This document shows positions 32,555 through 39,607 of a DNA stretch of 64,000 nucleotides, piece after piece. The stretch covers positions 620,001-684,000 of the forward strand of contig NZ_CP080376.1 of the NCBI RefSeq assembly GCF_019443405.1. The letters run 5' to 3'. A model generated the notes under the pieces. It ran no database searches. It saw nothing but the letters and a program-made list of their open reading frames with translations, and was not told where the DNA came from. The position numbers were made by a program, and so were the translations under genes. This DNA is from Brevundimonas sp. PAMC22021. GTDB taxonomy: Bacteria > Pseudomonadota > Alphaproteobacteria > Caulobacterales > Caulobacteraceae. Positions within the stretch are counted from its first letter, which is position 1; the number at the start of each line of letters is the position of its first letter.

Positions 32555-32668
32555 GTGAAAGACGATATCAGCGCCCGCATGGGCCCACCCCGCCTGTCGG
32601 CGAGCGACGGCGACGATGGCGACCTGCGCCTTGCAGGCATGATGGTCGGCGGGCAGGGCCGCCCATGA
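32555..32668 (+). CDS. 37-residue leader ORF of the lysis cassette
   Basis: A short ORF starting at GTG 32555 with GGAG 7 nt upstream, the site covered by the hairpin at 32528-32550. The product begins MKDDISARMGPPRL and contains an acidic patch (SDGDDGDLRL). Its stop overlaps the next start in an ATGA junction. I do not recognise it. Its place at the head of five coupled or overlapping genes argues that it is translated. It may serve as a translational entry point more than as a functional protein. Confidence 0.55.
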   Translation: MKDDISARMGPPRLSASDGDDGDLRLAGMMVGGQGRP

Positions 32669-32802
32669 TCGCCGACGAGGATTTCGCCCTCCTGGACGAG
32701 GACGCCTGGGAGGCTCCCGACCACCTGACCGAGGACGACTGCTGGGCCGTCACGGGCTTCGCCTCGCCGCGCGACCGCCATGACGAGGAGGACGGCCGAT
32801 GA
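32665..32802 (+). CDS. 45-residue acidic ORF of the lysis cassette
   Basis: An ATG-started ORF linked by 4-nt overlaps to the 37-residue ORF before it and the holin-like gene after it. The product is strongly acidic (MIADEDFALLDEDAWEAPDH, then LTEDDCWAV) with no membrane helix. I know no family. Possible roles are an antiholin or regulator of lysis timing, by analogy with small cytoplasmic proteins near phage holins; this is a guess from position alone. Confidence 0.6.
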   Translation: MIADEDFALLDEDAWEAPDHLTEDDCWAVTGFASPRDRHDEEDGR

Positions 32803-33050
32803 CCGCCGTGCCCGAGGCGCAATGGCTGTGGCGCCGCCTGTATGTGTTCGTCGCCAGCTTTGGCCTGTGGCGGCTGCTGGATCGGCTGGTCGAGCGCGCG
32901 GGACCCGAGCAGATGGCGGAGATCGCGCACGGGCTGATGACGCTGCTGGCGCTGATGCTGGTGCTTTATCTGGTGGCGCCCACGGCGCAGCAACTGGTGG
33001 CCCTCTCGGCCAACCTGCGGCTCCGGCTTGCGCAGGGAGGAGGGGCATGA
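32799..33050 (+). CDS. Holin-like membrane protein
   Basis: An 83-residue protein with one clear membrane helix (HGLMTLLALMLVLYLVAP, about residues 47-66). A weaker amphipathic N-terminal segment (RRLYVFVASFGLWRLLDRL, about 12-30) precedes it, and a short basic C-terminus (LRLRLAQGGGA) follows. Small size, membrane topology and position directly before an endolysin fit a phage holin that permeabilises the inner membrane to release the endolysin. Sequence alone does not prove it. The ATG overlaps the stop of the acidic ORF, and its own stop overlaps the endolysin start (ATGA). Confidence 0.7.
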   Translation: MTAVPEAQWLWRRLYVFVASFGLWRLLDRLVERAGPEQMAEIAHGLMTLLALMLVLYLVAPTAQQLVALSANLRLRLAQGGGA

Positions 33051-33430
33051 GCTTTCGTCTCTCTCTTCGTTCGCGCCAGCGCCTGAAGGGCGTCCATTCC
33101 GATCTGATCGCCGTGGTCGAGGGCGCCATCGGCCGCTCCGACATCGACTTTATGGTGACGGAGGGACTGCGGACCGCCGCGCGCCAGGCGCAGCTGGTCA
33201 AGGCCGGGGCCAGCCGCACACTGAACTCGCGGCACCTGACCGGCCATGCGGTGGATATCGCCGCCCTGGTCGATGGGCAGGTGCGCTGGGACTGGCCGCT
33301 GTATCCGCGCATCGCCAAGACCTTCAAGGCGGCGGCTCTCGAGCTTGGCGTGTCGCTGATCTGGGGAGGCGACTGGCCGCGCCTGCGCGACGGCCCGCAT
33401 TTCGAACTCAGTCGAAAGGACTATCCATGA
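33047..33430 (+). CDS. M15-family peptidoglycan peptidase (phage-type endolysin)
   Basis: A 127-residue M15 (VanY-like) metallopeptidase of the size of single-domain phage endolysins such as T5 Lys. The zinc site is visible: H63 and D70 in SRHLTGHAVDIAA, and H118 in the terminal DGPHFEL, with D115 as the candidate catalytic residue. Other blocks are VTEGLRTAARQAQL and WGGDWPRL. It should cut an L-Ala-D-Glu or D-Ala-D-Ala-type bond in peptidoglycan. There is no signal peptide, so it needs the holin-like protein to reach the wall. It overlaps both neighbours by 4 nt. Confidence 0.9.
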   Translation: MSFRLSLRSRQRLKGVHSDLIAVVEGAIGRSDIDFMVTEGLRTAARQAQLVKAGASRTLNSRHLTGHAVDIAALVDGQVRWDWPLYPRIAKTFKAAALELGVSLIWGGDWPRLRDGPHFELSRKDYP

Positions 33431-33843
33431 AGGCCGGGCTGAGGATGCTGACGCCGCTCGGATGGCTGGCCTTGGCTATTGGCGGGATCCTGGTTGTTGC
33501 GGTGCTGGCGGGCGGGCTCGGTTTTAGGTGGGACCCGCTGGGGCTGGACCGGAGGCGACTCGACACAGCCCAGGCGCAGGCGGCGGCGGGTCGCGCAGCA
33601 GAGACGGCGCGACGCCTCGAGCAGCAAGGCGAAGCCACCCAGCAGCGCCGCTTGGACATCTTCAACGACACCACGACCCAGGCGGCGCGCGCGACCGCGA
33701 CCGCCGTCACTCAGGCCCGGAGCGCCGACGATGCACACACGCCCCTTGATCCCGATCGCCTTCGCCGTCTGCGCGAGCATGACCGCGAGCTGTGCCGCCT
33801 CGCCCCCGATGTCGATGGCTGCGCCGCGCCTGGTCCTGCCTGA
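33427..33843 (+). CDS. Rz-like inner-membrane spanin subunit
   Basis: A 138-residue protein with an N-terminal signal-anchor helix (about residues 9-31, PLGWLALAIGGILVVAVLAGG). A long hydrophilic periplasmic part rich in Ala/Gln/Arg has coiled-coil character (AQAQAAAGRAAETARRLEQQ, then NDTTTQAARATATAVTQARS). The C-terminus is DRELCRLAPDVDGC. This is the layout of phage i-spanins, which span the periplasm and fuse the membranes in the last lysis step. The next lipoprotein ORF begins inside it in another frame, as Rz1 does in Rz. Confidence 0.78.
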   Translation: MKAGLRMLTPLGWLALAIGGILVVAVLAGGLGFRWDPLGLDRRRLDTAQAQAAAGRAAETARRLEQQGEATQQRRLDIFNDTTTQAARATATAVTQARSADDAHTPLDPDRLRRLREHDRELCRLAPDVDGCAAPGPA

Positions 33844-34066
33844 GGCGGCAAGCCGGCCGTGCGACATGGCCGTGGTGCCCGACGCCGCCACCCTTGCCGA
33901 TCTCGAGACCGCCTATGTTCAGCGAGGCGAGCAACTGGTGCGGTGCGACGGCGCACGGCGACTGGCGGTCGAGACGCTGCTGGCCGAACGATCCATGATG
34001 GACGCCTGGTCAGCCGAGACGAACAAGCCCTCCCGTCGGTGGCGGCCAAGATCGGACGGACACTGA
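33731..34066 (+). CDS. Rz1-like outer-membrane lipoprotein (o-spanin), overlapping Rz
   Basis: A 111-residue ORF starting at ATG 33731, in a different frame from the Rz-like gene and overlapping its last 113 nt. The N-terminus is a lipoprotein signal peptide (MHTRPLIPIAFAVCASM), with lipidation expected at C21 in TASC. A Pro-containing stretch (AASPPMSMAAPRLVLPEA) and a helical segment follow. Small Pro-rich lipoproteins nested in Rz are the classical o-spanins. It is longer than lambda Rz1 and extends past Rz, as in overlapping-type spanin pairs. The lipobox -3 position is Thr, not Leu. Confidence 0.68.
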   Translation: MHTRPLIPIAFAVCASMTASCAASPPMSMAAPRLVLPEAASRPCDMAVVPDAATLADLETAYVQRGEQLVRCDGARRLAVETLLAERSMMDAWSAETNKPSRRWRPRSDGH

Positions 34067-34079
34067 CGCGTGTTGAGGT

Positions 34080-34138
34080 CGGCAAGATCTGCCGGGCGGC
34101 GGCGCCTTTTGCCGAGCGTCGCCGAAACTTGCCGAGCG
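34080..34138. promoter_or_regulatory. Candidate flagellar regulator binding sites upstream of flagellin 1
   Basis: The 204-nt gap before flagellin 1 contains an interrupted palindrome CGGCA-AGATC-TGCCG (34080-34094) and a direct repeat TTGCCGAGCG at 34109-34118 and 34129-34138, exactly 20 bp apart. An imperfect sigma-54-like element TGGCGCGCCGCTTGA follows (about 34189-34203; the GC of the -12 is GA). In Caulobacter, flagellin genes use sigma-54 with FlbD at ftr palindromes; this array fits that logic but the match is not exact. Confidence 0.45.
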
Positions 34139-34270
34139 GTCAGTCATCACCATTGTTGAAAAGGCGAAGGTTTCCGTACCGGCGACATGGCGCGCCGCTT
34201 GAAACGGTCGGCGCGAGCATAAGGCTCGGGGCGTCAGAACGGCGCCATTGATCCAGAAGGATGACTACCG

Positions 34271-35293
34271 ATGGCTAACAGCATCAACACCAACTATGGC
34301 GCTTCCGTTGCGCTGCAGAACCTGAACGCGACCAATCGCGCTCTGGAAACCACCCAAGGCCGCATCAACACCGGCAAGGCGATCACCAGCGCCAAGGACA
34401 ATGGCGCGATCTGGTCGATCGCTCAATCGCAGACGGTTCAGATGAACTCGCTGGATGCGGTGAAGCAATCGCTTCAACGCGGTCAGTCGACCATCGACGT
34501 CGCGATGTCGGCCGGCGAGACGGTCAAGGACGTCCTGGGCCAGATGAAGAGCCTGGTTCTGGCGGCTTCGGATCCCAGCGCCGACAAGGCCAGCCTGGAC
34601 GCGTACGAGGAGGACTTCAAGAACCTCGCCAAGCAGATTACGACGACCATTCAGGGCGCCAACTTCAACGGCGTCAACATGATCGCCAACCTGGACGCCA
34701 ACGGCGTCGTGGTGAACAAGTCGGACGCCGCGACCCAGACCGCCACCGGCAAGTCGCTGAAGGCTCTGGCCAGCGCCGATGGCAAGAACGCCATTGAAGT
34801 GACCGGCCTGAACTTCGGCCTGTACACGGCCGATGGCCGCACCGGCACGGTTGCGGGCACCGCGACTGTCGCGGGCGCCGCCGGCAGCGCCACCAACGCC
34901 GGCGCTTCGGGCGTCAAGGTCGCTTCGGACTCCTTCACGGCGGCTCGCACCGCGGCGAAGGTCCACTCCGACGCAGGCCTCGGCACCGCCGCGAACGAAA
35001 CGGCCCGCACGGCGGAATGGTCGAACCTGATGAAGCAGGTCGACGACTCGATCACTTACGTGACGAGCTCGCTGACCAAGCTGGGCACCGGCTCGAAGGC
35101 GCTGGACAACCAGCTGACCTTCACCTCCAAGCTGCAGGACACCCTGGAAACGGGGATCGGCAACCTGGTGGACGCCGACCTGGCCAAGGAAAGCGCCAAG
35201 CTGACGGCCCTGCAAACCAAGCAACAGCTGGGCGTGCAGGCTCTGTCGATCGCGAACTCGTCGAGCTCGGTTCTGCTCAGCCTGTTCCGCTAA
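34271..35293 (+). CDS. Flagellin, FljK-like (copy 1)
   Basis: A 340-residue filament protein. The conserved N-terminal D0/D1 helix (MANSINTNYGASVALQNLNA, then RINTGKAITSAKDNGAIWSIAQ) and the C-terminal D1/D0 helix (GIGNLVDADLAKESAKLTAL, ending SSSSVLLSLFR) match Caulobacter flagellins. It is about 65 residues longer than the 273-residue Caulobacter type because of a central Ala/Gly/Thr-rich insert near residues 180-240. That insert is the surface-exposed part and should carry glycans in this group. AGAAGGA precedes ATG 34271. It is closely paralogous to the gene at 35738. Confidence 0.95.
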   Translation: MANSINTNYGASVALQNLNATNRALETTQGRINTGKAITSAKDNGAIWSIAQSQTVQMNSLDAVKQSLQRGQSTIDVAMSAGETVKDVLGQMKSLVLAASDPSADKASLDAYEEDFKNLAKQITTTIQGANFNGVNMIANLDANGVVVNKSDAATQTATGKSLKALASADGKNAIEVTGLNFGLYTADGRTGTVAGTATVAGAAGSATNAGASGVKVASDSFTAARTAAKVHSDAGLGTAANETARTAEWSNLMKQVDDSITYVTSSLTKLGTGSKALDNQLTFTSKLQDTLETGIGNLVDADLAKESAKLTALQTKQQLGVQALSIANSSSSVLLSLFR

Positions 35294-35300
35294 GGCCTTT

Positions 35301-35337
35301 GAGGGGGAGGCGGGTTCGCCCGTCTCCCTCTTCTTCC
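35301..35337 (+). terminator. Rho-independent terminator after flagellin 1
   Basis: A G/C-rich stem, GAGGGGGAGGCGGG with CCCGTCTCCCTC, closed by a stable TTCG tetraloop and followed by TTCTT. It begins 7 nt after the flagellin stop and should end its abundant transcript. Confidence 0.8.
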
Positions 35338-35374
35338 CAATCTCTCAAGGGGGCGCGGCCTGGTCGCGCGGAGG

Positions 35375-35644
35375 ATGATGTCAGATCATGTCGCTCCAGT
35401 ACCCAGCGTAACGCCCGCAAACATCCCGGCTTCTCCCGTTCAGGCAATCTCGCCTGCCGCATCCGCCTCGGCCGACGCCGCGCGCTATCGCCTGGTGATC
35501 GAGGCGGCGAACGACGGCTTTGTCTACAAGACCGTGGATCGTCAGACCGGAGAGGTGGTGCGCCAGTGGCCTCGCGAAGAGGTGCAAAAGCTGGCCGACG
35601 ATCCGACCTATCGCCAGGGCCGCATCATCGTCGCCGACGTCTGA
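35375..35644 (+). CDS. flaG: FlaG-like flagellar protein
   Basis: An 89-residue protein. The N-terminal 35 residues are Pro/Ala/Ser-rich and the C-terminal domain shows the FlaG pattern: YRLVIEAANDGFVYKTVDRQ, TGEVVRQWPREEVQKLAD. The family affects filament length and export but its mechanism is unclear. The start is ATG 35375 or 35378; the GGAGG at 35370-35374 fits the second better. It lies between two flagellin genes, separated from the first by a terminator, so it has its own promoter or relies on read-through. Confidence 0.78.
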   Translation: MMSDHVAPVPSVTPANIPASPVQAISPAASASADAARYRLVIEAANDGFVYKTVDRQTGEVVRQWPREEVQKLADDPTYRQGRIIVADV

Positions 35645-35677
35645 TCGGACCAACGCTGACGCCGATGGTTTCCTCGC

Positions 35678-35708
35678 GTTAACCATCTGCACATATTTCG
35701 TGGTTAAC
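35678..35708. promoter_or_regulatory. Inverted repeat with CtrA half-site before flagellin 2
   Basis: A perfect 8-bp inverted repeat, GTTAACCA (35678-35685) and TGGTTAAC (35701-35708), with a 15-nt AT-richer spacer. The left arm plus one base reads TTAACCAT, a known CtrA half-site form in Caulobacter; the right arm reads TTAACCAC on the other strand. It sits 30 nt before ATG 35738. It is not the full TTAA-N7-TTAA consensus. Confidence 0.5.
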
Positions 35709-35737
35709 GGTCGCCCTACGAAGCTAGGGGCCGGACC

Positions 35738-36781
35738 ATGACCAACAGCGTGAACACCAACCGCTCGGCGCTCGTCGCACTGCAGAACCTCAACGCCACC
35801 AATCGGCAGTTGGACGACACGCAGAGCCGCGTGAACACTGGCAAGGTGATCAACAGCGCCAAGGACAACGGCGCCCTGTGGGCCGTGGCCCAGAACCAGA
35901 CCAACCAGATGAACGCGCTGGAACCGGTGAAGCAGTCGCTTCAGCGGGGGCAATCGACCATCGACGTCGCCATGGCGGCGGGCGATACGGTCAAGGATCT
36001 GCTCAGCCAGATGCGCAACCTGGTGCTCGCGGCCTCCGATCCCAGCGCCGACAAGGCCAGCCTCGACGCCTATGAGGAAGACTTCAAGAACCTGGCGACG
36101 CAGATCAACACCACGATCCAGGGCGCCAGCTTCAACGGCGTCAACATGATCGCCAACCTGGACGCCAACGGCGCGCTTGTCGGCAAGTCGACGGTGGCCA
36201 CCGAGACCGCCACGGGCAAGTCGCTGAAGGCGCTGGCCAGCGCCGACGGCAAGACCACCATCAACGTCGCCGGCGTCAACTTCGGCCTGTACACCACTCA
36301 GAAGGACGCGGGCACGACCACGACGGCCGGCACGGTGACGGGGGCGGGCGCCGCCGGCTCGGCCAGCAATGGCGCGGCCACGGGCATCAAGGTCGCCTCC
36401 GATTCGTTCACAGTCCGTCGCGCCTCGGCGAAGGTCCACAGCGACGATGCGGTGACCACGCCCGCGAACGCCGTGGCCGACGAAACGGCGCGCGCCGGTG
36501 AATGGTCGGCGCTGATGAAGCAGGTCGACGACTCCATCAACTACGTCACCAGCACGCTGACCAAGCTGGGCACCGGCTCGAAGTCGCTGGACAACCAGCT
36601 GCTGTTCACCAGCAAGCTGGCCGACAGTCTGGAAACCGGCATCGGCAATCTGGTGGATGCGGACCTGGCCAAGGAAAGCGCGCGTCTGACCGCGCTGCAG
36701 ACCAAGCAGCAGCTGGGCGTGCAGGCGCTGTCGATCGCAAACGCTGCGCCGCAGACGATCCTGTCGCTGTTCCAGAACTAA
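35738..36781 (+). CDS. Flagellin, FljK-like (copy 2)
   Basis: A 347-residue flagellin with the same layout as copy 1. The N-terminal block is MTNSVNTNRSALVALQNLNA and RVNTGKVINSAKDNGALWAV; the C-terminal block is LADSLETGIGNLVDADLAKE, ending APQTILSLFQN. The end differs from copy 1 (LSLFR). The central variable insert (about residues 185-245, Thr/Ala/Gly-rich) is longer and differs in sequence, while both ends are nearly the same. It has its own upstream region with CtrA-like half-sites. Two flagellins expressed under different control suggest a multi-flagellin filament. Confidence 0.95.
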   Translation: MTNSVNTNRSALVALQNLNATNRQLDDTQSRVNTGKVINSAKDNGALWAVAQNQTNQMNALEPVKQSLQRGQSTIDVAMAAGDTVKDLLSQMRNLVLAASDPSADKASLDAYEEDFKNLATQINTTIQGASFNGVNMIANLDANGALVGKSTVATETATGKSLKALASADGKTTINVAGVNFGLYTTQKDAGTTTTAGTVTGAGAAGSASNGAATGIKVASDSFTVRRASAKVHSDDAVTTPANAVADETARAGEWSALMKQVDDSINYVTSTLTKLGTGSKSLDNQLLFTSKLADSLETGIGNLVDADLAKESARLTALQTKQQLGVQALSIANAAPQTILSLFQN

Positions 36782-36840
36782 GCCCAACGCTTAAGCTGTT
36801 GTTAGAGGTCGTCCCCTAGCGTCGCCGCAGGAGCCGCCCG

Positions 36841-39549
36841 ATGATCAGCAACAGCTATGTTCTGGGCCTGTTCGGCGTTTCGACCAGCGCCGGCGCCTCC
36901 GTGTCCACGGCCGTCCTCGCGGCGGCCGCCAAGCGGCAGCCGACCGCGCCCTGGTCCACGACGGTGGTCAAGACCGAGCAGAGCGAACTGGTGCGCGAGG
37001 CCCTGCGCTCGCGCAGCCTGATCTCCGAATCCGAAGTCGATCTGGACGTCAAAGGCGCCTCGTCCGACTACAGCAAGCTGTTCGCCCTCTATAAGGGCCT
37101 GACCAGCCTGTCGGCGCTGGCTACGCGCGCCGGCGAGGCGGGGGTGACTTCCACCGAACTGGCCCAGCTCAGAAAGCGGTTCGCCTCCGGGCTGGCCGAA
37201 GCCTCCGCCTACGTCGGCGCGGCCTCCATGAAGGAGGTGCGGCTGGTGCAGGGGCTGTCGGCCACCTCCAGCAAGACTACCGCAGGCGTGGAAAAGGCCA
37301 ACGCCGTCTATCAGGGCGCGCCGATCCACAAGGGCTCGGCCAGCGAGCCGGTGAAGGCGTTCGAGGGCGACGTGCGCTTCACCCTGTCGCTGAAGACGGT
37401 CGGCGGGTTGAAGACGCTGGACATCGACCTGGCCAATCTTGGCGACAAGCCGCGCACGATGGATGCGGTGATCGGCCATATCAACGCCAGGCTGGCCGAA
37501 ACCGGCGTGGCCACCCGTCTCGCCAAGCAGCAGATCAAGGCCGAGCCGCGTACGATCGCGGCCGGATCGCAGACCATCACCTTGCCGGCCGGGCCGGATC
37601 AATGGGCGCTGAAGATCAACGGCGTGATCGGCGAAACCCTGACCCTGTCGGCCCCCGAGACCAGCGACGCCGTCTATGTGGTGCAAAAGGCCGGCGCCGG
37701 CGGGACGCAGCAGGTCGTCAAATTCCAGGCGGACGGCGGAACGGCCGACCCGGCGCAGGCCGGCGTCAACTCCACCTTCTGGGTGGAAGGGCAGTCGGGC
37801 CGGACCGACCTGCCCGAAGGCGTCACGGCCGTGCGCGCCAGCGCCACGGCGCCGGACGGCTCGATCTGGATGGTGGCGGACCTCGATCAGGGCCTGGGCG
37901 CCCAGCCGATCAAGGGACAGAGCGATGTCGCCCTGCTGAAGGTCGACAAGGCCGGCAAGGTGATCTCCAGCCAGGTGCTGGGCGCCGCCAGCCAGGCCAA
38001 CGGCTACGCCCTGTCTGTGGCGCCGGATGGTCGGGTGGCCGTCGCCGGATCGGTGATCGGCGCGCTGGACGACGGCAAGAGCGGCGATGCGGCCGGCGTG
38101 GCCGACAGCTTCGTCACCGTGTTCGATGCGAGCGGCAAGGAACAATGGACCCAACGTCGCGGCGCGCGTGCAGCAGACGAGGCGACGGCGGTCTCGTTCG
38201 GCGCCGACGGCGTGGTCTATGTCGCCGGGCGCGCCAAGTCGGCGATGAGCGGGGCCTCGGCCATCGGCGGCTGGGACGGCTATGTGCAGGCCTATTCGTC
38301 GAGACAGGCCAATGCTCTGGCGCCGGTCACCGCCACCAACATCGCCACGCGCCAGTTCGGCTCCACAGGCGACGACTCGGTCCAGGCGATAACCGTCAGC
38401 GGTTCCGACCTCTACACGGCCGGGGTCGAGAACGGACGCGCGGTGGTGCGCCGTTTCACGCTGGACGAGGCGGGTCGTCCGACGCTGGCCTCCATGCGCG
38501 ATCTCGGACAGATGCGCGGCGAGATCGCGGGGCTCGCGGTCGAGACCGGTCGCCTGATCGTCGCCGGCGCCACGACCAACCCTGCACTGGATGCGGGCAC
38601 GATCACCAAGGCGGCGTCCGGCGGCTCGGACGCCTTTGTCGCCAGCCTGTCGACGGACCTCCAGGCCGCGAGCACGGACCGGCTGACCTACTACGGCGGG
38701 GCCGGCGACGACACGGCCGCCGACGTGAAGATCACGAACGGCAAGGTCTGGATCACGGGCGTCGCTGACCGCGCCGCGACCGCAAAGACGACCGATCCGA
38801 CTCGCGCCTATCTGGCCCGGATCGACCCGGACACCGGTACGATCGAATACAGTCGGACCTGGCGGGGCGAGGGTGATCAGGCGACGCCCAGCGCCTTGGC
38901 CGTGGTGGCCGATGGCGCCAGCGTGCTGGACCGCCTTGGCCTTCCCAGCGGCCAGATCGCCCAGTCCGATCCCAAATACCTGACCCTGGCGACGTCGCTG
39001 CGTGTGGGAGACCAGTTCTCGGTCGCCCGCGGCGACGGGCGGGGTCGCGCAACGACCCTCACCATCACCGCCAAGGACACGCTGGAAACCCTGGCCCGGC
39101 GCATCGAGACGGCGGCGGGGCGTCAGGTCAAGGTCGCGGTCACCACCGACAGCACGGTGACCCCGCCGGTGCAGCGCCTGTCGATCACCGGCCTTGCGGA
39201 CAAGGGCGGTGCGATCATCACCTCGGGACCGGCGGGCAAGGACGCGCTCGCAGGCCTGGGTCTCAAGGCCGGCTATGTCGGCTTGAAGGATTTGGACGAC
39301 AAGGATGCGATCGAAACCTTTGGTCTCAACCTGCCGAACACCTTGAGCCTGGATGACGAGGCGGCGGTGAAGTCGGCGTCCGACGCCATCCTCGCGGCCC
39401 TGTCCTCGATCCGTTCGGCCTATCGCTCGCTGGCGCCGCAAAGCGCCACGGCCCCGACCAGCATCGCGACGGGCAGCAGCGCCGGCGCCGCCTACTGGAA
39501 CAGCAAGGCCTCGGCCTATCAGGCGGCGCTCAGCCGGCTGACAGCGTAA
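36841..39549 (+). CDS. flaEY: FlaEY-like flagellar regulatory protein, beta-propeller
   Basis: A 902-residue protein placed right after the flagellins, as FlaEY is near flagellin genes in Caulobacter; assignment rests on size, context and remembered similarity. The N-terminus (about 20-170) is helical (SDYSKLFALYKGLTSLSALA). Residues about 310-700 hold repeated blade-like units such as GYALSVAPDGRVAVAGSVIG, AVSFGADGVVYVAGRAK, and FGSTGDDSVQAITVSGSDLY, typical of SBBP-type beta-propellers. Residues about 715-800 resemble flagellin-IN/hook-associated motifs (LTITAKDTLETLARRIE). The C-terminus is helical. No signal peptide is visible. It may be exported with, or regulate, flagellins. Confidence 0.7.
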   Translation: MISNSYVLGLFGVSTSAGASVSTAVLAAAAKRQPTAPWSTTVVKTEQSELVREALRSRSLISESEVDLDVKGASSDYSKLFALYKGLTSLSALATRAGEAGVTSTELAQLRKRFASGLAEASAYVGAASMKEVRLVQGLSATSSKTTAGVEKANAVYQGAPIHKGSASEPVKAFEGDVRFTLSLKTVGGLKTLDIDLANLGDKPRTMDAVIGHINARLAETGVATRLAKQQIKAEPRTIAAGSQTITLPAGPDQWALKINGVIGETLTLSAPETSDAVYVVQKAGAGGTQQVVKFQADGGTADPAQAGVNSTFWVEGQSGRTDLPEGVTAVRASATAPDGSIWMVADLDQGLGAQPIKGQSDVALLKVDKAGKVISSQVLGAASQANGYALSVAPDGRVAVAGSVIGALDDGKSGDAAGVADSFVTVFDASGKEQWTQRRGARAADEATAVSFGADGVVYVAGRAKSAMSGASAIGGWDGYVQAYSSRQANALAPVTATNIATRQFGSTGDDSVQAITVSGSDLYTAGVENGRAVVRRFTLDEAGRPTLASMRDLGQMRGEIAGLAVETGRLIVAGATTNPALDAGTITKAASGGSDAFVASLSTDLQAASTDRLTYYGGAGDDTAADVKITNGKVWITGVADRAATAKTTDPTRAYLARIDPDTGTIEYSRTWRGEGDQATPSALAVVADGASVLDRLGLPSGQIAQSDPKYLTLATSLRVGDQFSVARGDGRGRATTLTITAKDTLETLARRIETAAGRQVKVAVTTDSTVTPPVQRLSITGLADKGGAIITSGPAGKDALAGLGLKAGYVGLKDLDDKDAIETFGLNLPNTLSLDDEAAVKSASDAILAALSSIRSAYRSLAPQSATAPTSIATGSSAGAAYWNSKASAYQAALSRLTA

Positions 39550-39607
39550 CGGCCGAGCCGCCCCTTTTCGTTTGACGGCGCAGCCTTGGCCGGGGTTATT
39601 GAGCCCC

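Noticed and set aside
32555..34066. A complete or remnant prophage
   Set aside because: Only lysis functions are present. There is no integrase, terminase, capsid, tail, repressor or att duplication within the window.
34189..34203. Canonical sigma-54 promoter before flagellin 1
   Set aside because: TGGCGCGCCGCTTGA has the -24 GG but GA in place of the invariant -12 GC, so I list it only as an imperfect element.
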